From Candidatus Geothrix skivensis (GTDB lineage: Bacteria; Acidobacteriota; Holophagae; Holophagales; Holophagaceae): 64,000 nucleotides of DNA. A model generated the notes under the pieces. That model was given only the letters and a program-made list of their open reading frames with translations, had not been told where the DNA came from and made no database searches. The stretch is from contig JADKIO010000012.1 of the NCBI GenBank assembly GCA_016721195.1, forward strand, positions 62,001 through 126,000, read 5' to 3'. The position numbers and the translations under genes are program-made. Below are positions 49,302-57,582 of the stretch, in pieces (within the stretch, counting starts at the first letter, position 1; each line of letters begins with the position of its first letter).

Positions 49302-51413
49302 TCAGTTCTTGGGACTGACCTGCTTCCAGCAGCTGTGGGGCGCCTGGCTGCAGAGTTTCCCGTTGCCACCCAATTCGCCAAAGAGCAGGTAGCGGCGCTT
49401 CTCCTGCCAGGTCAGGTACTGCATGGGACAGGCGGGGACGCGGTTGACACACTCCTCGTCCTCATCCTTGCCCTTCAGGTGCCCATTCACACCCACGCCA
49501 TGACAAAGCTCATGGATGGCGAGCCATTGTTCAATCGGCTTCACCAGCGCCCAGAGCTCCTGGTCCGTGAGCGCCTCCAACCGGTTCCGAGCCTGCTCCT
49601 TCTCCTCAGCCCCCATGCCAAGCTCACCCATCCAGGCCAGGCCCTCGGCATTGTCCGGCTTCTCCGGGTGCCGCAGCTCGTCCAGCATCCGGTCCCGGAT
49701 GCGTCGGAGCCTGTCGTGGATGCGTCCGGAGAAGACCACGATGCCGTCCACCGTGCGGGGCGTCCAGGGCTCACCGAGGGGTGCCTCCGACTTGGCCCAT
49801 TGGCTCCGCAAATCGTTCACCATCTGGGTGTGGGTCTTTTTCCCTGTCGGATCGGACGGCACCTCATGCTCCTTCACCACGGAGAGGTCCTTGGTGATGA
49901 GCGAAGCGAACTTCCCGCCCCCGCTGGCGAAGCCCGCGTGGATGTCCACCTTCCGGTCCTTGGTCCAAACCTCTTGCACTCTAAAGGGATGGAGGCCCGT
50001 GGCCATCTGCAGGCGGCCGAGATCCACCAGGCCATCGGGATCAATCACGAAGTGCACTTTCTGGCGGGGCTCAGGCCGGAGGTAGCTGCGGCCTCCGGCA
50101 CCCAGCACCACCAGGCCCCGATACTTCTGGAAGAGGGTGAGGCCGTCTCCCTTTTGCGTCTGGCCTGCAACCTCGGCTTCATCCCAGGAGGCCGGAAAAC
50201 CCGGGACGCCCTTCTCCGCCTGCCAGGCATCGGCGATGCGGTTGCGGTCCTCGTCCTTGGGGAGCTGGATCGAAGAGAGTTCCTGCTTGTGGTAGGTGAC
50301 CTTCAGTTCCTTGCCGTCCTTGTCCTTGGCGGTGATCTTGAGCACGCCCCAGGCGGCGTAGTCGAAGGCGGATACGACGAGGGTCGCCTCCTGCACGAGG
50401 CCCTTGGTGCGCAGCTTGCGATCCTCGGTCACCACCTCCAAGCCCGCGTTCTCGGCTTGCCGAAGCCGCAGATCGCCCTTGCCCAAGTCGGGTTTGGTGG
50501 GCCAGTTGAGACAGACGCCGGGCTCCTGGCTGATATCGGTCAGCTCGAACGTGAACTCCGCCTGGGTGTCGACCTTCCGTCCTGACTCCCCGGTGGCACG
50601 GAGCCTGGCTGTGACCTTCACCGTGTTGCCGGGCTTGGCCTCGTCCTCCAGGTTGCCGAGGGGAATCCAGTTCTCGTACCCCGCCACTTCCACATCCACG
50701 TCCCCCAAATCAGGAAGGGTGGTTGTTACCGTGGCGGAATAGGATACGAAGCCACCGAATTCCGGCTTCGCCTGAAAAGTGCGGTCCAAGGTCTTCGTGA
50801 GCTGCCCCCAGGACGCGAGCTCTGCCTCGCTCAACTCCACGGTGTAGAGCCGCGCCTTCTCTGCCTCCGTGATCTTAAGGTTGTCGATTCCCAGCACATG
50901 GAAGGGTGCATCTCCGACATGGGGACACGGGATCCCCTTCAGCACGAGTCGGGCGCCCTTGGCTGTGCGGATCAGCTCCGCATCAGCTTCGGCGCTCGGC
51001 GGAGTGAAGTGCGGAGGGTATATGTCATGCCAGCGAGTGTTTCCGAGAGTGTTCACGTAACTCCCCGCCCCCAGTGACTTGGTGCTCGCATGGGTGATCT
51101 GGCCGCTCTCATTGCCGGTGCTCTCCGCCGACATGGAAAACAGATAAAACTGCAGCCGCTCCCCGGGCTTCAACCCGAGCACACTCCGGCGCAGGCGGAA
51201 GACATCCTTGGCCGCCATGCCATGCCGGGGTCCATCCCAGTGGGTGCAGAGCCGGTATTCCGCCTGGCCCGTGCAGCTCCAGGACATGTTGCTGCCGTCC
51301 TGTCCGCCCTCCTTGGCCTGCACGTAGAGCACCGGTTCCGGGTCGGCTTGGGCAGAGAGGTGGCCGCCAGCCCATGTGAGGATCAGGGCGAGGACCAGCC
51401 TACGGAAGCTCAT
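49302..51413 (-). CDS. Large secreted protein with a metzincin-like zinc motif, family not recognised
   Basis: The protein has 703 residues with a signal peptide (MSFRRLVLALILTWAGGHLS). The centre has beta-sandwich-like stretches and a calcium-binding-like DEDRNRIADAWQ of the thrombospondin-3 type near residue 385. Near the C-terminus HELCHGVGVNGH (634-645) holds His634, Glu635, His638 and Gly641, with His645 one place beyond the third ligand of a classical HExxHxxGxxH site. CPMQY (Met664) follows and could be the Met-turn. Cysteines near 637-662 may form disulfides. It follows the OmpA-domain gene on the same strand, 83 bases apart. A protease role is inferred. Confidence 0.6.
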   Translation of the reverse strand: MSFRRLVLALILTWAGGHLSAQADPEPVLYVQAKEGGQDGSNMSWSCTGQAEYRLCTHWDGPRHGMAAKDVFRLRRSVLGLKPGERLQFYLFSMSAESTGNESGQITHASTKSLGAGSYVNTLGNTRWHDIYPPHFTPPSAEADAELIRTAKGARLVLKGIPCPHVGDAPFHVLGIDNLKITEAEKARLYTVELSEAELASWGQLTKTLDRTFQAKPEFGGFVSYSATVTTTLPDLGDVDVEVAGYENWIPLGNLEDEAKPGNTVKVTARLRATGESGRKVDTQAEFTFELTDISQEPGVCLNWPTKPDLGKGDLRLRQAENAGLEVVTEDRKLRTKGLVQEATLVVSAFDYAAWGVLKITAKDKDGKELKVTYHKQELSSIQLPKDEDRNRIADAWQAEKGVPGFPASWDEAEVAGQTQKGDGLTLFQKYRGLVVLGAGGRSYLRPEPRQKVHFVIDPDGLVDLGRLQMATGLHPFRVQEVWTKDRKVDIHAGFASGGGKFASLITKDLSVVKEHEVPSDPTGKKTHTQMVNDLRSQWAKSEAPLGEPWTPRTVDGIVVFSGRIHDRLRRIRDRMLDELRHPEKPDNAEGLAWMGELGMGAEEKEQARNRLEALTDQELWALVKPIEQWLAIHELCHGVGVNGHLKGKDEDEECVNRVPACPMQYLTWQEKRRYLLFGELGGNGKLCSQAPHSCWKQVSPKN

Positions 51414-51496
51414 GGAGACTCCTGGAAGTGTGGAATCGAATCGTCGCCTCTGCCCCTGGGCTCAGGCTCGGTGGTGCAGCAGCGGCCCTGGTGGGC

Positions 51497-52321
51497 CTAC
51501 TGCTTCACCAGTTCCACCCGACGGTTCTTGGCGCGCCCGGCTTCAGCCTCGTTGGATGCCGCGGGTGCGACGGGCCCCACGCCGTGCGGAATCAGGCGCC
51601 CCGCAGCGATGCCATGCCTGGTGGAGAGGGCCTGCACCACTGCCTCGGCCCGGGCCTTCGAAAGTTTCAGATTGAGATCCAACCCCGCCACGTTGTCCGT
51701 GTGGCCCACCACGTGTAGCTTGAGGGCCGGCTGGGCCTTGAGCAGCTTGGCGATCTCCACCAGGGCGGGCTCGGAAGCGGGCTTGATCTCGGCCTTCCCG
51801 GTATCAAAGGTGATGCCGTAGACCGCGATCTTGCCCTCGGCCTTGAGGCCGGCCCCCAGGGCCGCGGCATCGGCTTCGATGTCCTGCTTCATGACGCCCT
51901 TTTCTACCACTGCCAAATAATACTGCTCATTGATGTTGGCGCTCACGTGCACCCAGACCTCGGCGCCGCCCTTGACGATCTTGTAAAAACTTTCCCCATC
52001 CTCCAGGTTGCTGGTCACCGAACCGCCGAGCTTCTTGATGGCGTTCTCGAAATTGCGGTGCACCGTCAGCACGCCGGGCGCCTTGGCGCCTTCATTCTTG
52101 TAATACATGATCTCGGTGAATTTGCCTTCCACCGAGACTTCCTTTTTGCCCACGCGGAAGGTGTGGGCAGCAAAGTCGTTCAGGGTGCAGCGCTGGATGT
52201 AGAAGCCTGGCATGCGCGTGAAGAGCGCATGGTCCTTGCAGCCTTCGGCATCGGGTTCCTGGGCGGGGGCGGGGGCGATCACGCACACCAGGGCAGCGGA
52301 TACAACGAGCCAGGGACGCAT
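51497..52321 (-). CDS. Exported OmpA-domain protein
   Basis: The product has 274 residues with a signal peptide (MRPWLVVSAALVCVIAPAPA). The first about 140 mature residues have a beta-rich pattern with two Cys (EGCKDHALFTRMPGFYIQRC) and KKEVSVEGKFTEIMYYKNEG, like the DUF4892-type N-terminal domain. The last about 100 residues form an OmpA domain (TFDTGKAEIKP, VVGHTDNVAGLDLNLKLSKA, then RAEAVVQAL and NRRVELVKQ) that binds peptidoglycan. The ATG at 52321 has AGGAG ten bases upstream. The metzincin-like protein gene follows in the same direction, so the two are likely co-transcribed. Confidence 0.85.
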   Translation of the reverse strand: MRPWLVVSAALVCVIAPAPAQEPDAEGCKDHALFTRMPGFYIQRCTLNDFAAHTFRVGKKEVSVEGKFTEIMYYKNEGAKAPGVLTVHRNFENAIKKLGGSVTSNLEDGESFYKIVKGGAEVWVHVSANINEQYYLAVVEKGVMKQDIEADAAALGAGLKAEGKIAVYGITFDTGKAEIKPASEPALVEIAKLLKAQPALKLHVVGHTDNVAGLDLNLKLSKARAEAVVQALSTRHGIAAGRLIPHGVGPVAPAASNEAEAGRAKNRRVELVKQ

Positions 52322-52568
52322 CACGGCGAGCTCCTCAGGAAGGTACCAAAGTTTAGACACAGAAGTGACCGCGCCGGGGGCCTTGGCTGCATCGGATTTC
52401 GCATGAAATCAAACCCCCGCATGGGGATTAATTGATAAAAAGCGCGTGTTTCAACCCATGCCCACGCCCGCTCCCCGGCATCCAGTTCACTCCTGCGGGC
52501 CTTCAGGGCTGGCCAAGGGACAGGGAGGCACCCAGCCACTGAGCACCGGACTGGGCCTGGGGCGCGGG
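52322..52568. other. Intergenic region between ruvX and the OmpA-domain gene
   Basis: These are 247 bases with no gene. The minus-strand promoter of the OmpA-domain gene probably lies here; an A/T-rich patch is at 52420-52450. No hairpin of note was seen. Confidence 0.35.
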
Positions 52569-53009
52569 TTACTTGGCCAGGCGACTCGCTTCGATCCCCT
52601 TGGCCCGCCGCTCCTCCAGGAGCTCACTCAGGATCACGGCAGCGGCGGCGGCATCCAGCATGGCCTTCCGCTTCTCGGGCCTGACGCCCCGTTCGCGCAG
52701 CAGGCGCTCGGCCTCGGCGCTGCTGAGGTGCTCGTTCACGAAGCGCAGGGGCAGGCCTGTCCGTTCGGCCAGGGCTTCGCCGAAGGCCCGGGCGGCGGGC
52801 GCCGTGGCGCTTTCGGCCCCATCCTTGTGGCGAGGCAACCCCATGGCCAGGGCCTGCACCCCTTCTTCACGGCACAAGCTCACCAGGCGGATCAGGGTTC
52901 GCTCCTCTTCCATGGGCCACACCTCGAAGGGCGAGGCCAGGATCTCCAGCTCGTCCGAAAAGGCGAGGCCGAGCTTCTTGGTGCCATGATCGATCGCAAG
53001 CCAGCGCAT
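52569..53009 (-). CDS. ruvX: Putative pre-16S rRNA nuclease / Holliday junction resolvase RuvX (YqgF)
   Basis: The protein has 146 residues with an RNase H-like fold. The N-terminal MRWLAIDHGTKKLGLAFSDE holds the first catalytic aspartate, GLPRHKDG is the conserved loop, FVNEHLSSAEAER contains the catalytic Glu, and DAAAAAVILSELLEE the last aspartate. In E. coli the protein processes the 5' end of 16S rRNA; a resolvase role was proposed earlier. It starts at the ATG at 53009 and is divergent from the GMC oxidoreductase gene, with 34 bases between them. Confidence 0.92.
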   Translation of the reverse strand: MRWLAIDHGTKKLGLAFSDELEILASPFEVWPMEEERTLIRLVSLCREEGVQALAMGLPRHKDGAESATAPAARAFGEALAERTGLPLRFVNEHLSSAEAERLLRERGVRPEKRKAMLDAAAAAVILSELLEERRAKGIEASRLAK

Positions 53010-53043
53010 GCCCTCAGCCTAACCCCCTCCCGGGAGACCCGCC

Positions 53044-54645
53044 ATGGAATGGGATTTCATCATCATCGGCTCCGGTTTCGGCGGCAGCGTGAGCGCCCTG
53101 CGCCTGGTGGAAAAGGGTTACAAGGTGCTCATTCTCGAGAAGGGCCGACGCCTTCGCCCCGGCGACTTCCCCAAGACCAACTGGAACATGAAGCGCTTCT
53201 TCTGGCTGCCCCAGGTGGGCTTCCGGGGCCTCTTCAAGATGACCTTCCTGGGCCACGTGACGGCCCTTTCGGGCGTGGGGGTGGGCGGGGGCTCCCTGGT
53301 CTATGCCAACACCCTCCCGGTGCCCAAGGATCCCTTCTTCGCGTCTCCCTCCTGGTCCCACCTGGCGGACTGGAAGGCAGAGCTGGCCGGTCACTACCAG
53401 ACGGTGCTGCGGATGCTGGGGGCCACCCGGAACCCGAGCCTGACCTATCCCGATGAGGTGCTCCGGGAAGTGGCCAAGGAGCTGGGCCGGGAGAGCTCCT
53501 TCGAGCAGACGGATGTGGCGGTCTATTTCGGGAAGACCGGGGAGACCGTGCCGGATCCCTATTTCGGGGGCGAAGGCCCGGACCGCACGGGCTGCACCCT
53601 CTGCGGCGGCTGCATGCTGGGCTGCAACCACGGCGCCAAGAACACCCTCGACCGCAACTACCTCTACCTCGCCGAAAAGCGGGGGCTCCGCATCGAGGCC
53701 GACACCGAAGTGACCTGGGTGCGCCCGGGTGCGGGCGGCGGCTACGAAGTGGAGGCCCGCCAGGGCACCTGGGCCCTCCCCATCCTGAACGCCAGGAAGA
53801 CCTACCACGCCAAGCAGATCATCTTCGCCGGGGGCGTGCTGGGCACCGTGCCGCTCCTGCTGAAGCTGAAGGACGATCCCGCGGGCCTGCCCGCCCTCTC
53901 GGACCGGGTCGGCGACTTCGTGCGCACCAACTCGGAGGTGCTGCTGGGGGTCGTCACCCAGCGGCGCGACAAGGATCTGTCCCAGGGCATCGCCATCGGC
54001 TCCATCCTGCACACGGACGAGCACTCCCACATCGAGCCGGTGCGCTATTCCGCCGGGGCCGGCGTCTTCCGCCCCCTCATGATGCCCGCCGCCCCCGGCG
54101 ACACCCTGGGCCAGCGTTTCGCCAACGCCCTTCGCATGGTGCTGCGCCATCCCCTCAAGACCGTGCGCACCTACCTGGTGCCGGACTGGGCCAAATACAC
54201 CATGATCCTGCTCTACATGCAGACCGTGGACGGCCACATCCGCATGCGCCTGGGCCGCAGCTGGCGCACGCTCTTCACCCGCTGGGCCATCACGGAGCCC
54301 GGCGACGGCCCCCCGGCCAAGGCCTGGACGCCCGAGGCCTCGGATCTGGCGGAGCGGGTGGCCCGACACCTGGACGGCTACCCCACGAGCCTGATGACCG
54401 AAACCCTGCTGGGCATCCCCACCACGGCCCACATCCTCGGCGGAGCGCCCATGGGCGATTCGCCCGCCGCCGGCGCCATCGACCACCGCCACCGGCTCTT
54501 CGGCTACGAAGGCCTCTACGTCATCGATGGCGCGGCGATCTCGGCCAACATCGGCGTGAACCCCTCCCTCACCATCGCCGCCCTGGCGGAGCGGGCCATG
54601 ACGTTCATCCCGGCCAAGGACATGCAGGGACAGCTCGTCGGCTGA
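53044..54645 (+). CDS. GMC-type FAD oxidoreductase, cholesterol-oxidase-like
   Basis: The protein has 533 residues. The N-terminal FAD-binding motif is IIGSGFGGSVSALRL, followed by EKGRRLRPGDFPKT and GVGVGGGSLVYANT, the block that binds FAD in GMC and cholesterol oxidase-like enzymes. A cysteine cluster, CTLCGGCMLGCNHGAKNT, lies near residue 185. The C-terminus has GGAPMGDSPAAGAID and the catalytic-domain ending GLYVIDGAAISANIGVNPSL. The substrate is not defined; sterols or other alcohols are possible. The ATG follows GGGAG. The ogt gene starts 10 bases after the stop. Confidence 0.83.
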   Translation: MEWDFIIIGSGFGGSVSALRLVEKGYKVLILEKGRRLRPGDFPKTNWNMKRFFWLPQVGFRGLFKMTFLGHVTALSGVGVGGGSLVYANTLPVPKDPFFASPSWSHLADWKAELAGHYQTVLRMLGATRNPSLTYPDEVLREVAKELGRESSFEQTDVAVYFGKTGETVPDPYFGGEGPDRTGCTLCGGCMLGCNHGAKNTLDRNYLYLAEKRGLRIEADTEVTWVRPGAGGGYEVEARQGTWALPILNARKTYHAKQIIFAGGVLGTVPLLLKLKDDPAGLPALSDRVGDFVRTNSEVLLGVVTQRRDKDLSQGIAIGSILHTDEHSHIEPVRYSAGAGVFRPLMMPAAPGDTLGQRFANALRMVLRHPLKTVRTYLVPDWAKYTMILLYMQTVDGHIRMRLGRSWRTLFTRWAITEPGDGPPAKAWTPEASDLAERVARHLDGYPTSLMTETLLGIPTTAHILGGAPMGDSPAAGAIDHRHRLFGYEGLYVIDGAAISANIGVNPSLTIAALAERAMTFIPAKDMQGQLVG

Positions 54646-54655
54646 AGGACCCTCG

Positions 54656-55132
54656 GTGCGCCGGGACTGCTCCTTCGTCACCGCCCTGGGCCGCCTGCAC
54701 TTGGCCTGGACGGCAGAGGGCATCTGTGGTCTCCGCTTCGACGAAGGACTCCTGGAACACGAGGCCAAAGACGCACCGGCCTGGGTGCTGGAGGCCATCC
54801 GCCGGCTCCTGGCGCACCTCGCGGGCCAGCCCCAGGATTTGGCCGCAATCCCCCTGGATCTCTCGGAGCTGACGCCCTTCCAGCTCCAGGTGGTCGAGGT
54901 GCTGAGGACGACCAGGCCCGGGCAGACCCTCAGCTACGGGGACGTGGCCCTGCGGTTGGGACGGCCCGGCGCGGCGCGGGCCGTGGGCCAGGCCGTGAAG
55001 GCCAACCCGATCCTCCTCCTGGTGCCCTGCCACCGGGTGGTGGCGGCGAAGGGCCCCGGCGGCTGGAGCGCCTTCGGCACACCGGAGCGGAAGGCCCGGC
55101 TGCTGGCACTGGAAGGGTTCACAGGCGGTTGA
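54656..55132 (+). CDS. ogt: Methylated-DNA-[protein]-cysteine S-methyltransferase
   Basis: This single-turnover repair protein of 158 residues transfers alkyl groups from O6-alkylguanine to its own Cys125, in LLVPCHRVVA. The preceding helix-turn-helix has RPGQTLSYGDVALRLGRPGAARAV and the arginine-finger block. The N-terminal domain is short, and no Ada regulatory module is present. The start is read as GTG at 54656, ten bases after the preceding stop. The last 14 bases overlap the 3' end of the convergent NAD(P)-binding protein gene. Confidence 0.9.
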   Translation: MRRDCSFVTALGRLHLAWTAEGICGLRFDEGLLEHEAKDAPAWVLEAIRRLLAHLAGQPQDLAAIPLDLSELTPFQLQVVEVLRTTRPGQTLSYGDVALRLGRPGAARAVGQAVKANPILLLVPCHRVVAAKGPGGWSAFGTPERKARLLALEGFTGG

Positions 55133-55778
55133 TGTCGGCCGTCTCCAGCACGGTCTTCGGCGCCCCGTCCCGGGCCGCATGGAGCATGGCCCGGCCCAGC
55201 TGCTCCGTGGTGGTGAAGCTGTCCGGGGCGATCCGCTTCAGCAGAGGGAAGAGCGGGTTCAGCAGGGCATAGAGGATCCGGTACAGCTTCGTCCGGGAGG
55301 TGATCCCATGCAGGGGCCGGATGGCGCCGGGGCGGAAGAGGTAGACCGCCTTGAAGGGCAGGCGCAGCAGGGCGTTCTCGGTGCGGCCCTTCACCCGGGC
55401 CCACATGACCCGGCCCCGCTCGGTACTGTCGGCCCCCGCGCCGGAGATATAACAGAAGGCCATCTGTGGATTGAGCCGCGCCAGGGGCGTGGCGGCCGCC
55501 AGGGTCGCGTCCAGCGTGATGCGCTGGTAGGCCTCTTCGCTGAGGCCCGCCGAGGTGACGCCGAGGCAGAAGCAGCAGGCATCCAGACCGGACAGCTCGC
55601 CTTCGATGGCCGAATAGTCCTGGAGGTCCCCATGGAGGATCTCCCGCAGCTTGGGGTGGGTCTGGCCCGTGGGACGGCGCCCCACCGAAAGGACCTGCGC
55701 CACCTGGGGATCCAGCAGGCACTCCCGCAGGACACCCTGCCCGATCATGCCGGTGGCGCCGAACAACAGGACCTTCAT
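55119..55778 (-). CDS. NAD(P)-binding, epimerase-like protein
   Basis: The protein has 219 residues with the N-terminal Rossmann motif MKVLLFGATGMIGQGVLREC. CFCLGVTSAGLSEEAYQRIT and CYISGAGADSTERGRVMW, then RVKGRTENAL, follow the atypical short-chain/epimerase pattern (NmrA/HTATIP2-like). The C-terminal part includes RPGAIRPLHGITSRTK. The reaction is unknown. The ATG at 55778 has GGGAGG a few bases upstream. It is divergent from murB and overlaps ogt at the 3' end. Confidence 0.83.
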   Translation of the reverse strand: MKVLLFGATGMIGQGVLRECLLDPQVAQVLSVGRRPTGQTHPKLREILHGDLQDYSAIEGELSGLDACCFCLGVTSAGLSEEAYQRITLDATLAAATPLARLNPQMAFCYISGAGADSTERGRVMWARVKGRTENALLRLPFKAVYLFRPGAIRPLHGITSRTKLYRILYALLNPLFPLLKRIAPDSFTTTEQLGRAMLHAARDGAPKTVLETADINRL

Positions 55779-55808
55779 GGGGGACCTCCCTCGTCCATAC
55801 TGGACCGG

Positions 55809-56696
55809 ATGAGCCGTCCGCTTCCAGATGACCTGCTGCAGGTCCCCCACCGCCGCGACGTGCCTTTCGCGCGCCTCACGACGCTGGGGGTGGGCGGGCT
55901 CTGCCGCTGGCTCTTCGAGCCCACGAACGAGGGGGAGGCCCAGGCCTTCGTCCGCGCCTGCGCCCGGGAGGGCCTGCCCTGGCGGGTGCTGGGGGGCGGC
56001 TCGAACCTGGTGGTGCTGGGGGATCTGGAGCTGCCGGTGCTGCGGCTGGCTTTCCCCAAGCAGCACCGCCGCGACGGCAACCACGTCACCGCCCCCGCCA
56101 GCCACGGCCACATCTCCCTGGCGGAAGCCGCGGCGATCGAAGGTCTCTCCGGCCTCGAGTTCGCCAGCGGCATCCCCGGCTCCCTGGGCGGGGCCATCCA
56201 CATGAATGCCGGGGCCTACGGCCGCGAGTGGATCGACGTGCTGGCCCGCTACCGCTTCCTCACGCCCGAGGGCGAGCTGGTGGAGAAGGCCCCGGAACCG
56301 GGGGAATTCCGCTACCGCTGGAGCTGGCTCGATGGAGGCCGCGTGGTGCTTTCGGCCACGGCGGCGCTGGCGGCAGGCGATCCTGCCACCATTCGGGCCC
56401 GGGTGGCGGAGTACCGCGAGAAGCGGGGCACCAGCCAGCCCCTGTCCAAACGCAACGCCGGCTGCATCTTCAAGAACCCGACCGGCCACAGCGCCGGTCG
56501 CCTCATCGACCAGGCGGGCCTCAAGGGCCTGCGCCTCGGCGACGCCGAGGTGAGCCCCGAGCACGCCAACTTCCTCGTGAATCACGGCCACGCCACCGCC
56601 GCCGAGTTCGCCGAGCTCATGGACCAGGTCCGGGCGAAGGTCCTGGAGGTCCATGGCGTGGTGCTGGAGCCGGAAGTCGAGATCTGGCGGGAGTAG
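55809..56696 (+). CDS. murB: UDP-N-acetylenolpyruvoylglucosamine reductase MurB
   Basis: This 295-residue flavoenzyme makes UDP-N-acetylmuramate for peptidoglycan. The FAD-binding core has TTLGVGGLCRWLFEP, VLGGGSNLVVLGD and GLEFASGIPGSLGGAIHMNA. The type II substrate-binding block is RNAGCIFKNPTGHSAGRLI: the proton-donor position often filled by Ser is Cys here, which is seen in some MurB proteins. The C-terminal glutamate is in VVLEPEVEIW. The start codon at 55809 has a weak ribosome binding site. It is the first of four cell-wall and division genes read in one direction; ftsQ follows after 9 bases. Confidence 0.95.
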   Translation: MSRPLPDDLLQVPHRRDVPFARLTTLGVGGLCRWLFEPTNEGEAQAFVRACAREGLPWRVLGGGSNLVVLGDLELPVLRLAFPKQHRRDGNHVTAPASHGHISLAEAAAIEGLSGLEFASGIPGSLGGAIHMNAGAYGREWIDVLARYRFLTPEGELVEKAPEPGEFRYRWSWLDGGRVVLSATAALAAGDPATIRARVAEYREKRGTSQPLSKRNAGCIFKNPTGHSAGRLIDQAGLKGLRLGDAEVSPEHANFLVNHGHATAAEFAELMDQVRAKVLEVHGVVLEPEVEIWRE

Positions 56697-56705
56697 ACTG
56701 GCCCC

Positions 56706-57494
56706 ATGTCCATGCTCCCCCGCACCCGCCCCAAGCGCCCCTGGCTCCCCTGGGCCCGGGCGGGCATCACCCTGGCGGTGCTGGGCCTCGCCGGCTGGGG
56801 CCTGATGGAGCTGGGCACCCGGTACCTGGGGCTCCAGAAGCTGCTCATCGAGCAGGTCAGCATCAGTGGCTGCCGGGGCGAGCGCCAAGCGGAGATCCAG
56901 AAGCTGGCGGACCAGCTGGTCCTCGGGAAGCCGCTCTTCTGGGTGGATGCAGAGGAACTGCGGTCACGCATCGAAGCCAAGCGCTGGGTGCGCGGGCTGC
57001 AGATCCGCAAGGACCCCCCGGACCGCCTGAGCCTCGCCATCGAGGAGCGGCAGCCCGTGCTCTGGCTGGTGCGTCCCAATGGCGTGTTCCTGGTGTCGGA
57101 CGACGGGGTATTGCTGGATCGCGTCACCCAGGCCAACTTAAATCCCATTCCCGTGGTGGTGGATCCCGCCAGTCAGACAGACCGTGGACTGGCTCATTTG
57201 GTGAGCGCTGCCCGAATTCTGCGCGAGAGGCAGCAGGGTTTTTATGAGCGCATCACCGAATTACGGGATAGCCCAAAGGGGCCAGTGGCCTATATCGAGG
57301 GCCTCCCTGCACCCATTTACTTATCCAGACAGGATGTGACGAAAAACGTGCCCAATTTCCAGGGACTCTTCGTGGATCGCCTGTCCCAGCGGCCGGATCT
57401 CAGCCGTCTCCGCTACGTGGACCTCCGCTGGGACGACGAGGTCGCGGTGGGCGAACCCGAGGACACCCCCGCCCCGGCAAAGCCCCGGCGCTAG
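56706..57494 (+). CDS. ftsQ: Cell division protein FtsQ/DivIB
   Basis: The protein has 262 residues with a short cytoplasmic N-terminus, one membrane helix (AGITLAVLGLAGWGLMELG) and a POTRA domain (LLIEQVSISGCRGERQAEIQ, then WVRGLQIRKDPPDRLSLAIE and ERQPVLWLV). The C-terminal part is the FtsQ beta domain (VFLVSDDGVLLDRV). It anchors the FtsB-FtsL part of the divisome. Bases about 57120-57340 use noticeably more A/T-rich codons than the rest of the cluster. The gene lies between murB and ftsA as usual, although no ddl is present. Confidence 0.9.
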   Translation: MSMLPRTRPKRPWLPWARAGITLAVLGLAGWGLMELGTRYLGLQKLLIEQVSISGCRGERQAEIQKLADQLVLGKPLFWVDAEELRSRIEAKRWVRGLQIRKDPPDRLSLAIEERQPVLWLVRPNGVFLVSDDGVLLDRVTQANLNPIPVVVDPASQTDRGLAHLVSAARILRERQQGFYERITELRDSPKGPVAYIEGLPAPIYLSRQDVTKNVPNFQGLFVDRLSQRPDLSRLRYVDLRWDDEVAVGEPEDTPAPAKPRR

Positions 57495-57554
57495 GCTCCA
57501 GGAAAAGAAATCGGCGTTTTCCGGTCCGTGAATCCTCGATTTTTCGGGGAAAAC

Positions 57555-57563
57555 TGGTATATA
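57555..57563 (+). promoter_or_regulatory. Extended -10 promoter candidate ahead of ftsA
   Basis: TGGTATATA (TG-N-TATATA) at 57555-57563, 19 bases before the ftsA ATG, in the only A/T-rich gap of the cluster. An inverted repeat, GTTTTCC at 57516-57522 and GGAAAAC at 57548-57554, flanks the upstream side. No clear -35 is present. Confidence 0.45.
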
Positions 57564-57582
57564 CCTAGAACCAAGGAAAAGG

